The position numbers and the translations under genes were made by a program. From a virus: a stretch of 64,000 bases of DNA. The first letter of the stretch is position 1. Each line of letters starts with the position of its first letter. The notes beneath the pieces were generated by a model, which worked only from the letters and a program-made list of their open reading frames with translations, ran no database searches and was not told the DNA's origin. Positions 40,875 to 47,626 of this stretch are shown here, piece by piece. Location of the stretch: positions 21,940 through 85,939 of the IMG/VR virus record IMGVR_UViG_3300030061_004132; one strand, 5' to 3'.

Positions 40875-41306
40875 TTAGGTGAAAGCGTGAGCGGGGATAA
40901 CTACCTCCTCCCCAGAACCAGTATCGGCAGTATCCAGTTCATACCCCGCTGCCATCAACTCTGCGGTGTGCATTTCGTTGGTAGGGGCGTCGTCAATCGA
41001 TTCGACCCCATTACACTCACCAGAGATTCGGGGGGTGCCATTAATCGGTGGGTAAACGATGCGATTGGTGTCATGAACCTCGACCTCGCTCCCCCTCACC
41101 ACTCGCTTGTGTACTGCGATGATGTATCTGGTGCAGTCATTAAAGATGTGGTGTTCGTCTGGGTTGGTGACCCCAATGACCTCTCCCTCGACGTAGTACC
41201 ACCTATCGCGCTTTCCATCGGGAAAGTCATGCGAGCGCACCACCGTCCCAATAAGTGCCTTCGCGTTTTTAAGATTGACATAGTGTCGTTCGCCTGCTGT
41301 TGCCAT
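40875..41306 (-). CDS. Protein of unknown function
   Basis: A 143-residue beta-rich protein (NAKALIGTVVRSHDFPDGKR, WYYVEGEVIGVTNPDEHH, TRYIIAVHKRVVRG), like a small barrel with a disordered acidic tail. Own promoter. SH3-like fold possible but unproven. Confidence 0.6.
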   Translation of the reverse strand: MATAGERHYVNLKNAKALIGTVVRSHDFPDGKRDRWYYVEGEVIGVTNPDEHHIFNDCTRYIIAVHKRVVRGSEVEVHDTNRIVYPPINGTPRISGECNGVESIDDAPTNEMHTAELMAAGYELDTADTGSGEEVVIPAHAFT

Positions 41307-41329
41307 GTTATCCCCCTGTTGTCTGCTTA

Positions 41330-41359
41330 TCTTTTATCAAAGAATCTTGTAACTGTCAA
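41330..41359 (-). promoter_or_regulatory. Array promoter for gene ending 41306
   Basis: TTGACA 41354-41359 with TAAAAG 41330-41335 (18-base spacer) or ATAAAA one base closer. Confidence 0.5.
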
Positions 41360-41459
41360 GAACAAATATTTAAAACCTTCTGTAGTCTCTCGCAACGCTT
41401 GTTCGCTCCAAGGTAGCACAGCGATAGCAAGTAGCGAAAGAGCGGAAACGGCAACCAAC

Positions 41460-41600
41460 TCAAACACGGACCCTTCCTCGGCATGCTTTCTTGCTCGCCT
41501 GCTTCCTGCGGTCAGGATGACGACCCGCCTTTGCAGACCGTGCCATCATAGCCAACACCAGTGGGTTTCGGCGCTTGGGTGCTTTGTTTTTCTTTGCCAT
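41460..41600 (-). CDS. Small basic protein (46 residues)
   Basis: Start ATG 41598-41600, preceded by GAGGGAGAG and its promoter. MAKKNKAPKRRNPLVLAMMA then a Lys/Arg-rich end. Strongly cationic. It may bind DNA, RNA or an acidic host protein. Confidence 0.6.
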   Translation of the reverse strand: MAKKNKAPKRRNPLVLAMMARSAKAGRHPDRRKQASKKACRGRVRV

Positions 41601-41623
41601 GTTCTCTCCCTCGTTGTATTTAC

Positions 41624-41652
41624 AATCTAACAAGCAATCGGACTCTTGGCAA
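41624..41652 (-). promoter_or_regulatory. Array promoter for gene ending 41600
   Basis: TTGCCA 41647-41652, 17-base spacer, TAGATT 41624-41629. Confidence 0.55.
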
Positions 41653-41935
41653 GTTTTTCTTCCCACTCCTCAAGTCGAGCCATAGCCGTAGGCGATTCAT
41701 ACTCAACAGCCATCTCCATCCTAAGCTGCTCCCAACGCCGTGCCCACTGAACCGCGTCTTGAGGAGTGGCGTCCTTTGCGAAGGCGGTCTGGAACGTCTC
41801 AATGAGTTCTTGCTCGCCCCACGCCTCGTCAATCGAGGTGCAGCTTCCACGACCCACCATCGCATCGCTACGAATGGCGTCAATCATGCTTTGCTCTTTT
41901 GCCGTGGGAATCATCTTCCAGTGTTCTACTGCCAT
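41627..41935 (-). CDS. Helical protein of unknown function
   Basis: A 102-residue, mostly helical and acidic protein (MAVEHWKMIPTAKEQSMIDA, QWARRWEQLRMEMAVEYESP). Its 3' end overlaps the promoter of the next gene. No family recognised. Confidence 0.6.
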   Translation of the reverse strand: MAVEHWKMIPTAKEQSMIDAIRSDAMVGRGSCTSIDEAWGEQELIETFQTAFAKDATPQDAVQWARRWEQLRMEMAVEYESPTAMARLEEWEEKLAKSPIAC

Positions 41936-41959
41936 GCTGTTCTCCTGTGTTGTGTAAAC

Positions 41960-41988
41960 ATCTTAATGGGTTCTGGTTTAAGAGTCAA
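41960..41988 (-). promoter_or_regulatory. Array promoter for gene ending 41935
   Basis: TTGACT 41983-41988, 17-base spacer, TAAGAT 41960-41965, then the conserved leader GTTTACACAACACAGGAGA. Confidence 0.7.
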
Positions 41989-41997
41989 GGATTTTTT

Positions 41998-42435
41998 TTA
42001 GTAACGCCCTCGCATATTATTATGGTAGATTGTTTGGTAGCACTCATGCTCAGTGACCTCGCGGCCCAACTCCCTAAAGAGGGTCTTCAGTTTTGTGTTC
42101 AGTCCACGCGCCTTCATCATGGCGGCGGTGCGACTAATCTCCCCGTCACAGTGGAGGTTCTCTGGCGAGAGTGCGGCATAAATGCTATCAATCTCTTTAA
42201 TAATCTCCAGTTCTGTGCGATATGGTCGCTCATATGTATTCGACAGCGAAGGGCTGTCGTGCCACACAAGACTCTTTGGCACTCGCCATGACCCACCGCT
42301 GTCGTACTGACCACGGGTGCCGCGAGTTTCCATCGCGGTAATCTTGTAGCTCTTCTGGTTCACCTTGGTGATGCGACCACGGGTCTTCTCACCATTGGGG
42401 CGACCAAACAATACTGTGTCTCCAACTCTAAACAT
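41998..42435 (-). CDS. SH3/KOW-like N-terminal domain protein
   Basis: A 145-residue protein. MFRVGDTVLFGRPNGEKTRG and RITKVNQKSYKITAM form an SH3/KOW-like barrel with a WRVPKSLV strand. The C-terminal half is helical (LSPENLHCDGEISRTAAMMK). This two-part arrangement occurs in other phage and large-virus proteins of unknown function. Confidence 0.65.
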   Translation of the reverse strand: MFRVGDTVLFGRPNGEKTRGRITKVNQKSYKITAMETRGTRGQYDSGGSWRVPKSLVWHDSPSLSNTYERPYRTELEIIKEIDSIYAALSPENLHCDGEISRTAAMMKARGLNTKLKTLFRELGREVTEHECYQTIYHNNMRGRY

Positions 42436-42461
42436 GTTCTCTCCTCTGTTGTTGTGTATAC

Positions 42462-42490
42462 TACTTAACTGGTTGTTGATTGGTTGTCAA
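42462..42490 (-). promoter_or_regulatory. Array promoter for gene ending 42435
   Basis: TTGACA 42485-42490, 17-base spacer, TAAGTA 42462-42467, then GTATACACAACAACAG. Confidence 0.75.
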
Positions 42491-42731
42491 GGGCTGGAGA
42501 GAGCACGTCGCCGATGCGCCGGTCGAAGGTGCGGCTGGGGTCGTCAATGTTTTCTACAACCCTCAACTCCCACTCCCAAGCCTCACTAATGAGGTTGGCC
42601 CACCTAACAGTGCATAGAATATCTTCTGTGTCCGTGGGGTTCACCATCCGCACACCAATAATCACGCCAAAGTCTTCCTCTAGTTCTTGTGTAGTTTCGT
42701 TAAAGTATCTTACTGTGTTGCCTACTTGCAT
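42465..42731 (-). CDS. SH3-like small protein
   Basis: Start ATG 42729-42731 after GGGGGA. 88 residues: MQVGNTVRYFNETTQELEED then GVIIGVRMVNPTDTEDILCT and a Trp-rich strand WANLISEAWEWEL, the pattern of a small SH3-like barrel. Confidence 0.6.
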   Translation of the reverse strand: MQVGNTVRYFNETTQELEEDFGVIIGVRMVNPTDTEDILCTVRWANLISEAWEWELRVVENIDDPSRTFDRRIGDVLSPALDNQSTTS

Positions 42732-42756
42732 GTCGTCCCCCGTTGTTCCGTACTGT

Positions 42757-42912
42757 CTACTTAACCGACTGTAGCTTCTTGTCAATGTTTGATGCGAGAA
42801 AACGTGCGGTGGCACGGTTGTGGCACTTCACCTTATCTCCATTGGGGCTAACTACCCAGAAGGAGTTACCCGAAAGAAAAATCTTTGCTCCACTCTTAAC
42901 CTTGCTGCTCAT
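42757..42912 (-). CDS. Small protein (51 residues)
   Basis: Start ATG 42910-42912 after GGGAGGGAG. MSSKVKSGAKIFLSGNSFWV, then VSPNGDKVKCHNRATARFLA. A beta hairpin and helix. Expressed from a promoter inside the upstream 38-residue gene and probably also by read-through. Confidence 0.6.
   Translation of the reverse strand: MSSKVKSGAKIFLSGNSFWVVSPNGDKVKCHNRATARFLASNIDKKLQSVK
42758..42785 (-). promoter_or_regulatory. Array promoter for gene ending 42731
   Basis: TTGACA 42780-42785, 16-base spacer, TAAGTA 42758-42763. Confidence 0.7.
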
Positions 42913-42922
42913 GCTCCCTCCC

Positions 42923-43039
42923 TTAACTAACATCATAGACAACATATTTACCCCACTCAAGAAGGACGATTAGGTCGTCGTTACCAGAGACGAAGGTCAT
43001 CGCTTCTGCTTCCCATAAAAAACTCTTTACTTCTTTCAT
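42923..43039 (-). CDS. Micro-protein (38 residues)
   Basis: ATG 43037-43039 sits behind the standard array promoter and AGGAGAGA. Stop TAA 42923-42925. MKEVKSFLWEAEAMTFVSGN then DDLIVLLEWGKYVVYDVS, beta-rich and resembling a minimal KTSC-like fold. The position exactly after promoter and ribosome site supports it as real. Confidence 0.7.
   Translation of the reverse strand: MKEVKSFLWEAEAMTFVSGNDDLIVLLEWGKYVVYDVS
42932..42960 (-). promoter_or_regulatory. Internal promoter for gene ending 42912
   Basis: TTGAGT 42955-42960, 17-base spacer, TATGAT 42932-42937, inside the 38-residue gene. Confidence 0.4.
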
Positions 43040-43063
43040 GTTCTCTCCTGTTGTTGTACTAGT

Positions 43064-43092
43064 AGTTTAATGGGTCGGCTGGGATGCGTCAA
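43064..43092 (-). promoter_or_regulatory. Array promoter for gene 42923-43039
   Basis: TTGACG 43087-43092, 17-base spacer, TAAACT 43064-43069. Confidence 0.7.
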
Positions 43093-43306
43093 GCATTTTC
43101 GCATTTTCATATACTCGGATGTACTCCCAACAGGAGCCTACCTGCCTACTGCCTTCGCCGCCCACACAGTGCCTCCATGCTGACTTGGCTCCCTTTTGTT
43201 TGCTGTACCTGCGAGCCGAGATGTCGCTGTGAAGGAATACGTCCTGCACGCCATGTTCAAAACAGATTTTGTAGGTACGCCCAACGCTTGTGTAGTTAAG
43301 TGGCAT
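43067..43306 (-). CDS. Small protein of unknown function
   Basis: A 79-residue protein: MPLNYTSVGRTYKICFEHGV, QDVFLHSDISARRYSKQKGA, with Cys and His residues spread through it. It is coupled to the upstream membrane micro-protein (TGATG overlap) and has GGAG seven bases before the ATG. Confidence 0.6.
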   Translation of the reverse strand: MPLNYTSVGRTYKICFEHGVQDVFLHSDISARRYSKQKGAKSAWRHCVGGEGSRQVGSCWEYIRVYENAKMLDASQPTH

Positions 43307-43407
43307 CAGATAACTCCGTGGACTGTGAGGTTAGCCCAGACGAGCACGGTGCCGTAGACCCAGAGCAGCATCATAGCTGGGTGGGTGATAAAGTCTGCTA
43401 AGTCCAT
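43306..43407 (-). CDS. Membrane micro-protein (33 residues)
   Basis: ATG 43405-43407 follows the array promoter. Stop TGA 43306-43308 overlaps the next ATG. MDLADFITHPAMMLLWVYGT then VLVWANLTVHGVI is a single membrane helix. Similar tiny membrane peptides occur at 53602, 54387 and 55183. Confidence 0.7.
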   Translation of the reverse strand: MDLADFITHPAMMLLWVYGTVLVWANLTVHGVI

Positions 43408-43438
43408 TTTGTTTCTCTCTCTGCTTGGGTTGTGAAGT

Positions 43439-43846
43439 CTATTTAACCGATTTCAGAACCTTGTCAACCTCTTTCCAGTTAACAAGTCCAGATACATCTC
43501 GGTCATAAGCGTCCATAGTGCCGGGATCAGCAACCATATCCTTGGCCTGCTCGTCACTAATACTATCGATACCGTGACTCCAAAGGTACGCACCAGCCCA
43601 GCGCCAACCGTCCTCATAGGTCCAGCCACCAGTAAACTTTCCATGATAGCTTCGGGCAAGTTCCCAGATTCTTTTGTGGTTTTGGGAGGTGTCCGCAACG
43701 CTAGCGAGCAACTTCCGATTACTTTCTCCACGCCGGTAGACAGCAAAACTGTCGCTCATGCAAGCGGACCAATCATGATAGCGACACAGCCGCGCATACT
43801 CAGACAGGTTACACTTCGCTTTTGTTACATCAACCAAACCAATCAT
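43439..43846 (-). CDS. Protein of unknown function
   Basis: Start ATG 43844-43846 from promoter and GGGAGAG. 135 residues: MIGLVDVTKAKCNLSEYARL, CRYHDWSACMSDSFAVYRRG, a Trp-rich centre (GGWTYEDGWRWAGAYLWSHG) and an acidic end. The opening MIGxV is shared with the gene at 44854. No family recognised. Confidence 0.6.
   Translation of the reverse strand: MIGLVDVTKAKCNLSEYARLCRYHDWSACMSDSFAVYRRGESNRKLLASVADTSQNHKRIWELARSYHGKFTGGWTYEDGWRWAGAYLWSHGIDSISDEQAKDMVADPGTMDAYDRDVSGLVNWKEVDKVLKSVK
43440..43467 (-). promoter_or_regulatory. Array promoter for the 33-residue membrane peptide
   Basis: TTGACA 43462-43467, 16-base spacer, TAAATA 43440-43445. Confidence 0.7.
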
Positions 43847-43871
43847 TGTTCTCTCCCGTTGTTGTGTATAT

Positions 43872-43900
43872 ATCTTAATGTATTGAGCGACCCCTGTCAA
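43872..43900 (-). promoter_or_regulatory. Array promoter overlapping an upstream stop codon
   Basis: TTGACA 43895-43900, 17-base spacer, TAAGAT 43872-43877. The TGA stop of the gene at 43897 is inside the -35. Confidence 0.75.
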
Positions 43901-44184
43901 GCATTAATGATTGTTTGAATCACATCCTGCCCCAAAGTATTTGTGCCACCGTGAGCATCGATAACCTTTTGCACCACTTCGATGGGCACCCAACCATAAA
44001 CGGTGTCGGTTGGTTTATCTGGCTCCTCAGCGTATTCCATAAGCAGTTCTTCTCTCTGGGAAGGGAACCCCACCTCCACAGCGGTCCACGGTCCCACGTC
44101 GCTGCGAGGCGAACAGTAGCAAAACCCATTTGCTTGCACGCTCATAGTAAAACCATCATTACATCGAATCTGTGGGAAGTTCAT
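43897..44184 (-). CDS. Conserved phage protein of unknown function
   Basis: Start ATG 44182-44184 (ATGA overlap with the upstream stop, GGGAGG six bases away). 95 residues: DGFTMSVQANGFCYCSPRSD, AVEVGFPSQREELLMEYAEE, TVYGWVPIEVVQKVIDAHGG. I have seen this arrangement in other phage proteins, without known function. Confidence 0.65.
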   Translation of the reverse strand: MNFPQIRCNDGFTMSVQANGFCYCSPRSDVGPWTAVEVGFPSQREELLMEYAEEPDKPTDTVYGWVPIEVVQKVIDAHGGTNTLGQDVIQTIINA

Positions 44185-44414
44185 GTCCACCCTCCCGCGA
44201 TGGCAACGGACGCTACCTCTTCATAGGAAGGAACACCGTCACCGTCATCATGCCACGGGCTACCTTCATTAAGGCACACACCATGCTCGTCATAAAAGTC
44301 ATAAAACCTATCGTCGTCGTTCTCTGGCTCCTTGCCTTGCCAGCATAGCTCTACGTCGATAGTGCGGCCACCCATCTTATATTGTGCGACCACTTCGGTG
44401 TGTAGTTTTGACAT
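44181..44414 (-). CDS. Small acidic protein
   Basis: A 77-residue protein: MSKLHTEVVAQYKMGGRTID, VELCWQGKEPENDDDRFYDF, then a Gly/Asp-rich region. Own promoter and coupled to the next gene. Confidence 0.6.
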   Translation of the reverse strand: MSKLHTEVVAQYKMGGRTIDVELCWQGKEPENDDDRFYDFYDEHGVCLNEGSPWHDDGDGVPSYEEVASVAIAGGWT

Positions 44415-44436
44415 TGTGTTCTCTCCTGTCTTGTGT

Positions 44437-44652
44437 TTATATCTTAACGGGTTGTGTCTTGGTTGTCAAGGCATAAAAGTCTTGCCACGTCATGAAGCCT
44501 ACACCATCTACCGCCATCCCACGAGGGCTGATAAATATATTCTCTTTCCTTTCGTCGTCTCTGCCTGAAACATTAAACCTCACAGACGACCACTTCTCCG
44601 TGCCCTGATCCGTCTCTTCATCAGTACCATCGGTCATAAAAATACGAAGCAT
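44437..44652 (-). CDS. Small protein of unknown function
   Basis: A 71-residue protein: MLRIFMTDGTDEETDQGTEK, WSSVRFNVSGRDDERKENIF, ISPRGMAVDGVGFMTWQDFY. Beta-rich. The stop codon lies near the next promoter. No family recognised. Confidence 0.6.
   Translation of the reverse strand: MLRIFMTDGTDEETDQGTEKWSSVRFNVSGRDDERKENIFISPRGMAVDGVGFMTWQDFYALTTKTQPVKI
44441..44469 (-). promoter_or_regulatory. Array promoter for gene ending 44414
   Basis: TTGACA 44464-44469, 17-base spacer, TAAGAT 44441-44446. Confidence 0.75.
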
Positions 44653-44677
44653 TGTTCTCTTCTCCTGTTGTGTTTAC

Positions 44678-44706
44678 TACTTAACAAGTTGTTGTTTGGT
44701 TGTCAA
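44678..44706 (-). promoter_or_regulatory. Array promoter for gene ending 44652
   Basis: TTGACA 44701-44706, 17-base spacer, TAAGTA 44678-44683. A GTGGGGGG/CCCCCCAC stem-loop lies just upstream at about 44712-44738. The remaining bases to 44853 hold nothing I recognise. Confidence 0.75.
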
Positions 44707-44853
44707 CCAGAATGTGGGGGGTTCCCAACTTCCCCCCACCGAGCACAGCCTGACCTGAGAATCACTCTCACGCTTACGCAACCACGAGATAGCTTACTGC
44801 TCGTAAGACTTACCCACTATCTCTCTGGCCTGTGCCCCCCACGGCCCTCCTTC

Positions 44854-45183
44854 TTATCCCTCAAGAGCGGAGTTTAAGGATGCTAGCATCTTTTCAACAT
44901 TACGAAGTGCCCGCCCGTCCCGACCACCAACATTCCAAGTTTTAATCTGGCCTGGGCCTACGTCGTAGTAACCATAGTTCGGTCCAGACTTCCAGTTGTA
45001 GATGGTAGCGACCGAGCCATCATCAAACTTAATATCCCATTCCCAGTCTACTTTGTAGCCATCACTCTCATGAGGTTTGCCAAGCAGTTTAAGCAAATCC
45101 TGATAGTCCGCTTGGACATATCCCCGACGTGAAGTCATATTAACATTAACTTCTTCTTCATTGTGTGTGACGAAACCAATCAT
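44854..45183 (-). CDS. Protein of unknown function
   Basis: Start ATG 45181-45183 from promoter and AGGAGAG. 109 residues: MIGFVTHNEEEVNVNMTSRR, a central VDWEWDIKFDDGSVATIYNW strand-turn-strand and a GRDGRALRNVEKMLASLNSA helix. It may be an SMI1/immunity-like alpha-beta fold, but I cannot assign it. Confidence 0.6.
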   Translation of the reverse strand: MIGFVTHNEEEVNVNMTSRRGYVQADYQDLLKLLGKPHESDGYKVDWEWDIKFDDGSVATIYNWKSGPNYGYYDVGPGQIKTWNVGGRDGRALRNVEKMLASLNSALEG

Positions 45184-45208
45184 TGTTCTCTCCTGTTGTT
45201 GTGTATAC

Positions 45209-45237
45209 ATCTTAATGTGTTTTGTTCCGGTTGTCAA
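45209..45237 (-). promoter_or_regulatory. Array promoter for gene ending 45183
   Basis: TTGACA 45232-45237, 17-base spacer, TAAGAT 45209-45214. Confidence 0.75.
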
Positions 45238-45241
45238 GTGT

Positions 45242-45342
45242 TGCGGTTTCGGGATTTGAACCCTCTCCTGATAGTGCTAGGGCACACACCCTTTTCCTAT
45301 CGGTTCCCTACCAGACTGCTGTGTGGCAGCGGGAAACCCGCA
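45242..45342 (-). ncRNA. tRNA-like structured RNA with its own promoter
   Basis: Minus-strand RNA of 101 bases. Its ends pair (TGCG-G-GTTTC with GAAACCGCA, one bulged G). It has a T-arm-like GGGTTCAAATCCC and a D-arm-like AGCAGTCTGGTAGGGAAC. A long hairpin GATAG...CTATC replaces the anticodon arm, containing AGGG(TGTGTG)CCCT. An extra GCGGG-TTT-CCCGC hairpin sits at the 5' end. It is not a canonical tRNA. A consensus array promoter ends 19 bases upstream of it and no protein fits the transcript. Confidence 0.5.
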
Positions 45343-45360
45343 TAAAGTTGTTATATTCGT

Positions 45361-45389
45361 ATCTTAACTGGTAACCTTTCTATTGTCAA
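45361..45389 (-). promoter_or_regulatory. Array promoter for the tRNA-like RNA
   Basis: TTGACA 45384-45389, 17-base spacer, TAAGAT 45361-45366. The stop TAA of the upstream zinc-ribbon gene is the first three bases of the -10. Confidence 0.7.
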
Positions 45390-45540
45390 GGCTGCCTGTT
45401 GAATCCACGGCACCGTAGAACGTAAAGACCGCTGTCTCGCAGTCCTCACAGTGGTTAGGCCACTGTGCCCTGTTCTCTTCGTTCAGCTTGCAGCCACAGA
45501 CCACACACTTGAACGGGTTTGACACTGGGCGGTGGGACAT
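45364..45540 (-). CDS. Small zinc-ribbon protein (58 residues)
   Basis: ATG 45538-45540, four bases after the upstream stop. MSHRPVSNPFKCVVCGCKLN (C12, C15, C17) and NHCEDCETAVFTFYG (C31, C34) form a zinc ribbon. It is in an operon with the 90-residue gene before it. Confidence 0.75.
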   Translation of the reverse strand: MSHRPVSNPFKCVVCGCKLNEENRAQWPNHCEDCETAVFTFYGAVDSTGSLDNRKVTS

Positions 45541-45543
45541 GCG

Positions 45544-45816
45544 TCACCGCTTTTTAGGCTTAGTGACGAGTCCGTTAACCATCTTGTAGGCTTGCACGCG
45601 GCGAGAAAACTCCTCTCCGTTGCCAGCTTCGTCGTGATAGGCATGAATAATGCCACCGGACGACACGCCAATCCATCGGCTACGACGGTTAGTCCATGCA
45701 AACTTAACCCACTGCCCGACCCTAAGTCTGGTCCGACCAGACGTAAACCTGTCAATGTTGTTATCATCAATATAGATGGTGGAAGTGAAACTCCCCAAGT
45801 TCTTACTCGCTTTCAT
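45544..45816 (-). CDS. Small beta-rich protein
   Basis: A 90-residue protein: MKASKNLGSFTSTIYIDDNN, RLRVGQWVKFAWTNRRSRWI (an SH3-like VGQWVK strand) and a basic end VTKPKKR. AGGAGG precedes the ATG. Own promoter. Confidence 0.65.
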   Translation of the reverse strand: MKASKNLGSFTSTIYIDDNNIDRFTSGRTRLRVGQWVKFAWTNRRSRWIGVSSGGIIHAYHDEAGNGEEFSRRVQAYKMVNGLVTKPKKR

Positions 45817-45836
45817 ATTTCCTCCTTGTGTGAAAC

Positions 45837-45865
45837 TATTTATCCTGTTGGCTGTTGACTGTCAA
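45837..45865 (-). promoter_or_regulatory. Array promoter for gene ending 45816
   Basis: TTGACA 45860-45865, 17-base spacer, TAAATA 45837-45842. Confidence 0.7.
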
Positions 45866-46079
45866 CACTTTCTTCAAATAAATCCTTTAGCTGGTCCTTG
45901 TACATCTCTACATCATAAGACCAGCCCTCGTCTGCTGCGAGTTTGCCAACAACGTCTGCATCCCATGCGTCCCTTAGCTTGGCCTCCGCAAACAGAACCA
46001 AGTCTTTCATGTCCCAATACGAAACAATAAGTTCCGCCAAAGTCTCTCGGTTCTCAATGTTGTTCTCAAGGTCAATCAT
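45840..46079 (-). CDS. Small acidic helical protein
   Basis: A 79-residue protein, MIDLENNIENRETLAELIVS, helical and acidic. The ATG overlaps the previous stop (TAATG), so it is translated with the gene at 46079. No family recognised. Confidence 0.6.
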   Translation of the reverse strand: MIDLENNIENRETLAELIVSYWDMKDLVLFAEAKLRDAWDADVVGKLAADEGWSYDVEMYKDQLKDLFEESVDSQQPTG

Positions 46080-46492
46080 TATGCCCCCTTTTCATTCGGA
46101 GTAGGAAGGACTGGGGTTGCGGGAGGGACATGCAGGAACGCCTGCTCCTCGTCCCACTCAAGCGACACGGTATAGTTCTTGATGATGTCCCAAGGGTTCT
46201 CGTACCAACCCCCCACGTTACCCTCTGTGGACTCTGGGTAGTCGTGACAAGCCTCCACAATAAGATAATCCTCATCGTCGAAGACACTGACTAGTTCGCT
46301 ATAGAGATTTATCAAACCGTTGTCGCTGGTGTTATACCATTTAATATGCTCTTCATAGAAAAGAACATGGCCATCCTGTGACACGCTTGCTGGCTGTACG
46401 AACCACTCATCAAGAGTCTTCCTAGACTTTGCGCTAAGATTATCAAACACTTCTTTTTTTAATGCTACTGCGACATCACTACGGATACCCAT
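46079..46492 (-). CDS. Conserved phage protein (MGIRSDVAxAL family)
   Basis: A 137-residue protein: MGIRSDVAVALKKEVFDNLS, HVLFYEEHIKWYNTSDNGLI, YLIVEACHDYPESTEGNVGG and ENPWDIIKNYTVSLEWD. This family occurs in phages and plasmids without known function. Its own promoter suggests early expression. Confidence 0.7.
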   Translation of the reverse strand: MGIRSDVAVALKKEVFDNLSAKSRKTLDEWFVQPASVSQDGHVLFYEEHIKWYNTSDNGLINLYSELVSVFDDEDYLIVEACHDYPESTEGNVGGWYENPWDIIKNYTVSLEWDEEQAFLHVPPATPVLPTPNEKGA

Positions 46493-46518
46493 TGTTAGCT
46501 CCCTGTTGTTGTATTTAC

Positions 46519-46547
46519 AGTTTAATGAATAAAGTTTGCGCCGTCAA
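46519..46547 (-). promoter_or_regulatory. Array promoter for the 46079-46492 operon
   Basis: TTGACG 46542-46547, 17-base spacer, TAAACT 46519-46524. Confidence 0.7.
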
Positions 46548-46550
46548 GTA

Positions 46551-46757
46551 TTAATCGTCATAGACTACTGCGTAGCCGTTTGACTCGATATAGTCAATAG
46601 CGTCTGCTTCCAAAGCATCGATGGTGTCAGGATTTGTGTCATCATCTACATCTTCTAGCCAGTCCACCCAGCCAAGGCTCTCGGCGAAGCTAAGTGTCTC
46701 ACCGAAGCACTCGTAAGTGTAGATTGTTTTTAACTGCCCTTGTATGATCTCTGTCAT
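46551..46757 (-). CDS. Small acidic protein
   Basis: A 68-residue, very acidic protein: MTEIIQGQLKTIYTYECFGE, TLSFAESLGWVDWLEDVDDD. Size and charge resemble DNA-mimic anti-restriction proteins, but nothing specific is seen. Confidence 0.6.
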   Translation of the reverse strand: MTEIIQGQLKTIYTYECFGETLSFAESLGWVDWLEDVDDDTNPDTIDALEADAIDYIESNGYAVVYDD

Positions 46758-46779
46758 GTTTTCCCCCTGTTGTGTTTAT

Positions 46780-46808
46780 ATCTTAATCTGTCGTTTCAGT
46801 TAAGTCAA
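46780..46808 (-). promoter_or_regulatory. Array promoter for gene ending 46757
   Basis: TTGACT 46803-46808, 17-base spacer, TAAGAT 46780-46785. Confidence 0.7.
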
Positions 46809-46814
46809 GAAGTT

Positions 46815-47180
46815 TTATGCTTCGATGGGTTCTGGGGGGATGATGACAATCGTGTTTTTGGGATCCTTCATGACCTCAGAAAACTTCTGGGGGTTGAGGA
46901 CTCTCATGTCTTCGTCAACTACGACTTGAAGAGCCGCAGCGGGTCCATAGTTTTGGCGGCGCTCTTCTGCGGCTGCGTCCACAATAAGACCAGTAAGTTG
47001 CTTTGCTAAGTCACCAATCGCGTCAGTCAACTCTGCGGTAGCCTCTTTGCTAGAGTCTTTGTCTACTCCGCTCAAGACAAGGTGACCCGTCTCCAAACCA
47101 GACTTAACATAAACTAAAGCGTCGGCCAAGTCCAAAACAGTCTCGACGTCCATGCTCACTTTTGCTTCACTATCTTTCAT
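46815..47180 (-). CDS. Helical protein of unknown function
   Basis: A 121-residue protein: MDVETVLDLADALVYVKSGL, a second long helix (TAELTDAIGDLAKQLTGLIV) and a beta C-terminus ending TIVIIPPEPIEA. Own promoter. No family recognised. Confidence 0.6.
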   Translation of the reverse strand: MKDSEAKVSMDVETVLDLADALVYVKSGLETGHLVLSGVDKDSSKEATAELTDAIGDLAKQLTGLIVDAAAEERRQNYGPAAALQVVVDEDMRVLNPQKFSEVMKDPKNTIVIIPPEPIEA

Positions 47181-47201
47181 TGTGTGCTCCCCTTTGGAAA
47201 C

Positions 47202-47230
47202 TACTTATTGTTTAATACTGAACCTGTCAA
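47202..47230 (-). promoter_or_regulatory. Array promoter for gene ending 47180
   Basis: TTGACA 47225-47230, 17-base spacer, TAAGTA 47202-47207. Confidence 0.75.
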
Positions 47231-47327
47231 GAAAAAATATAAAGGGTAGGAGCTTTAGCATATGTAGTCTCCATACTTGTGACCATCTGCGGTAGATGTA
47301 TACACACCGGGGTTTAAGTCCGTTCAC
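47205..47327 (-). CDS. Possible micro-protein with GTG start (40 residues)
   Basis: GTG 47325-47327 has GGGAGG five bases upstream. Stop TAA 47205-47207 falls in the next promoter's -10. NGLKPRCVYIYRRWSQVWRL then HMLKLLPFIFFLDRF: basic with a short hydrophobic segment. Supported only by the ribosome site and frame. Confidence 0.35.
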   Translation of the reverse strand: MNGLKPRCVYIYRRWSQVWRLHMLKLLPFIFFLDRFSIKQ

Positions 47328-47488
47328 AAGTTTCCTCCCTGTTCTTACTATCTCTAGCACGGAACAGCACGCTGTACTATCGGCAAATGTTCTGCGTTTA
47401 ATCAGAGAGCTAGCTACTCTCTCATCAAGTGCGCCTTACACTTCAACAGCTTGGTACTGCATCCATGCAAGCCCTTTCGGGACGATTG

Positions 47489-47626
47489 TCAAGTTGCCCC
47501 AACAACCAGAGAGGCTTCCACCCCCGATAGTTTGACTCTGCGGAACGACCCGCTTACCAAGAAACCGTTCTTAGTAGTTTGGTGTTTACCGTTGCCGCGA
47601 TGAATCAACAAGTCCGCGACTTTCAT
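47489..47626 (-). CDS. Small basic protein (45 residues)
   Basis: ATG 47624-47626 with TGGAG upstream. MKVADLLIHRGNGKHQTTKN then GFLVSGSFRRVKLSGVEASL. The TGA stop is inside a TTGACA, as for other array genes. It lies about 250 bases into the transcript from the promoter at 47885-47913. The 160 bases between it and 47328 hold only a short AGAGAG/CTCTCT hairpin. Confidence 0.5.
   Translation of the reverse strand: MKVADLLIHRGNGKHQTTKNGFLVSGSFRRVKLSGVEASLVVGAT

Noticed and set aside
45242-45342. Canonical tRNA call for this element
   Set aside because: The T-stem has only three pairs, the anticodon arm is replaced by a long hairpin and the 5' half has about ten extra bases, so I list it as a tRNA-like RNA.
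46551-46757. DNA-mimic antirestriction protein
   Set aside because: The acidic composition is suggestive, but no Ocr, ArdA or Gam-like pattern is visible, so it is kept as unknown.
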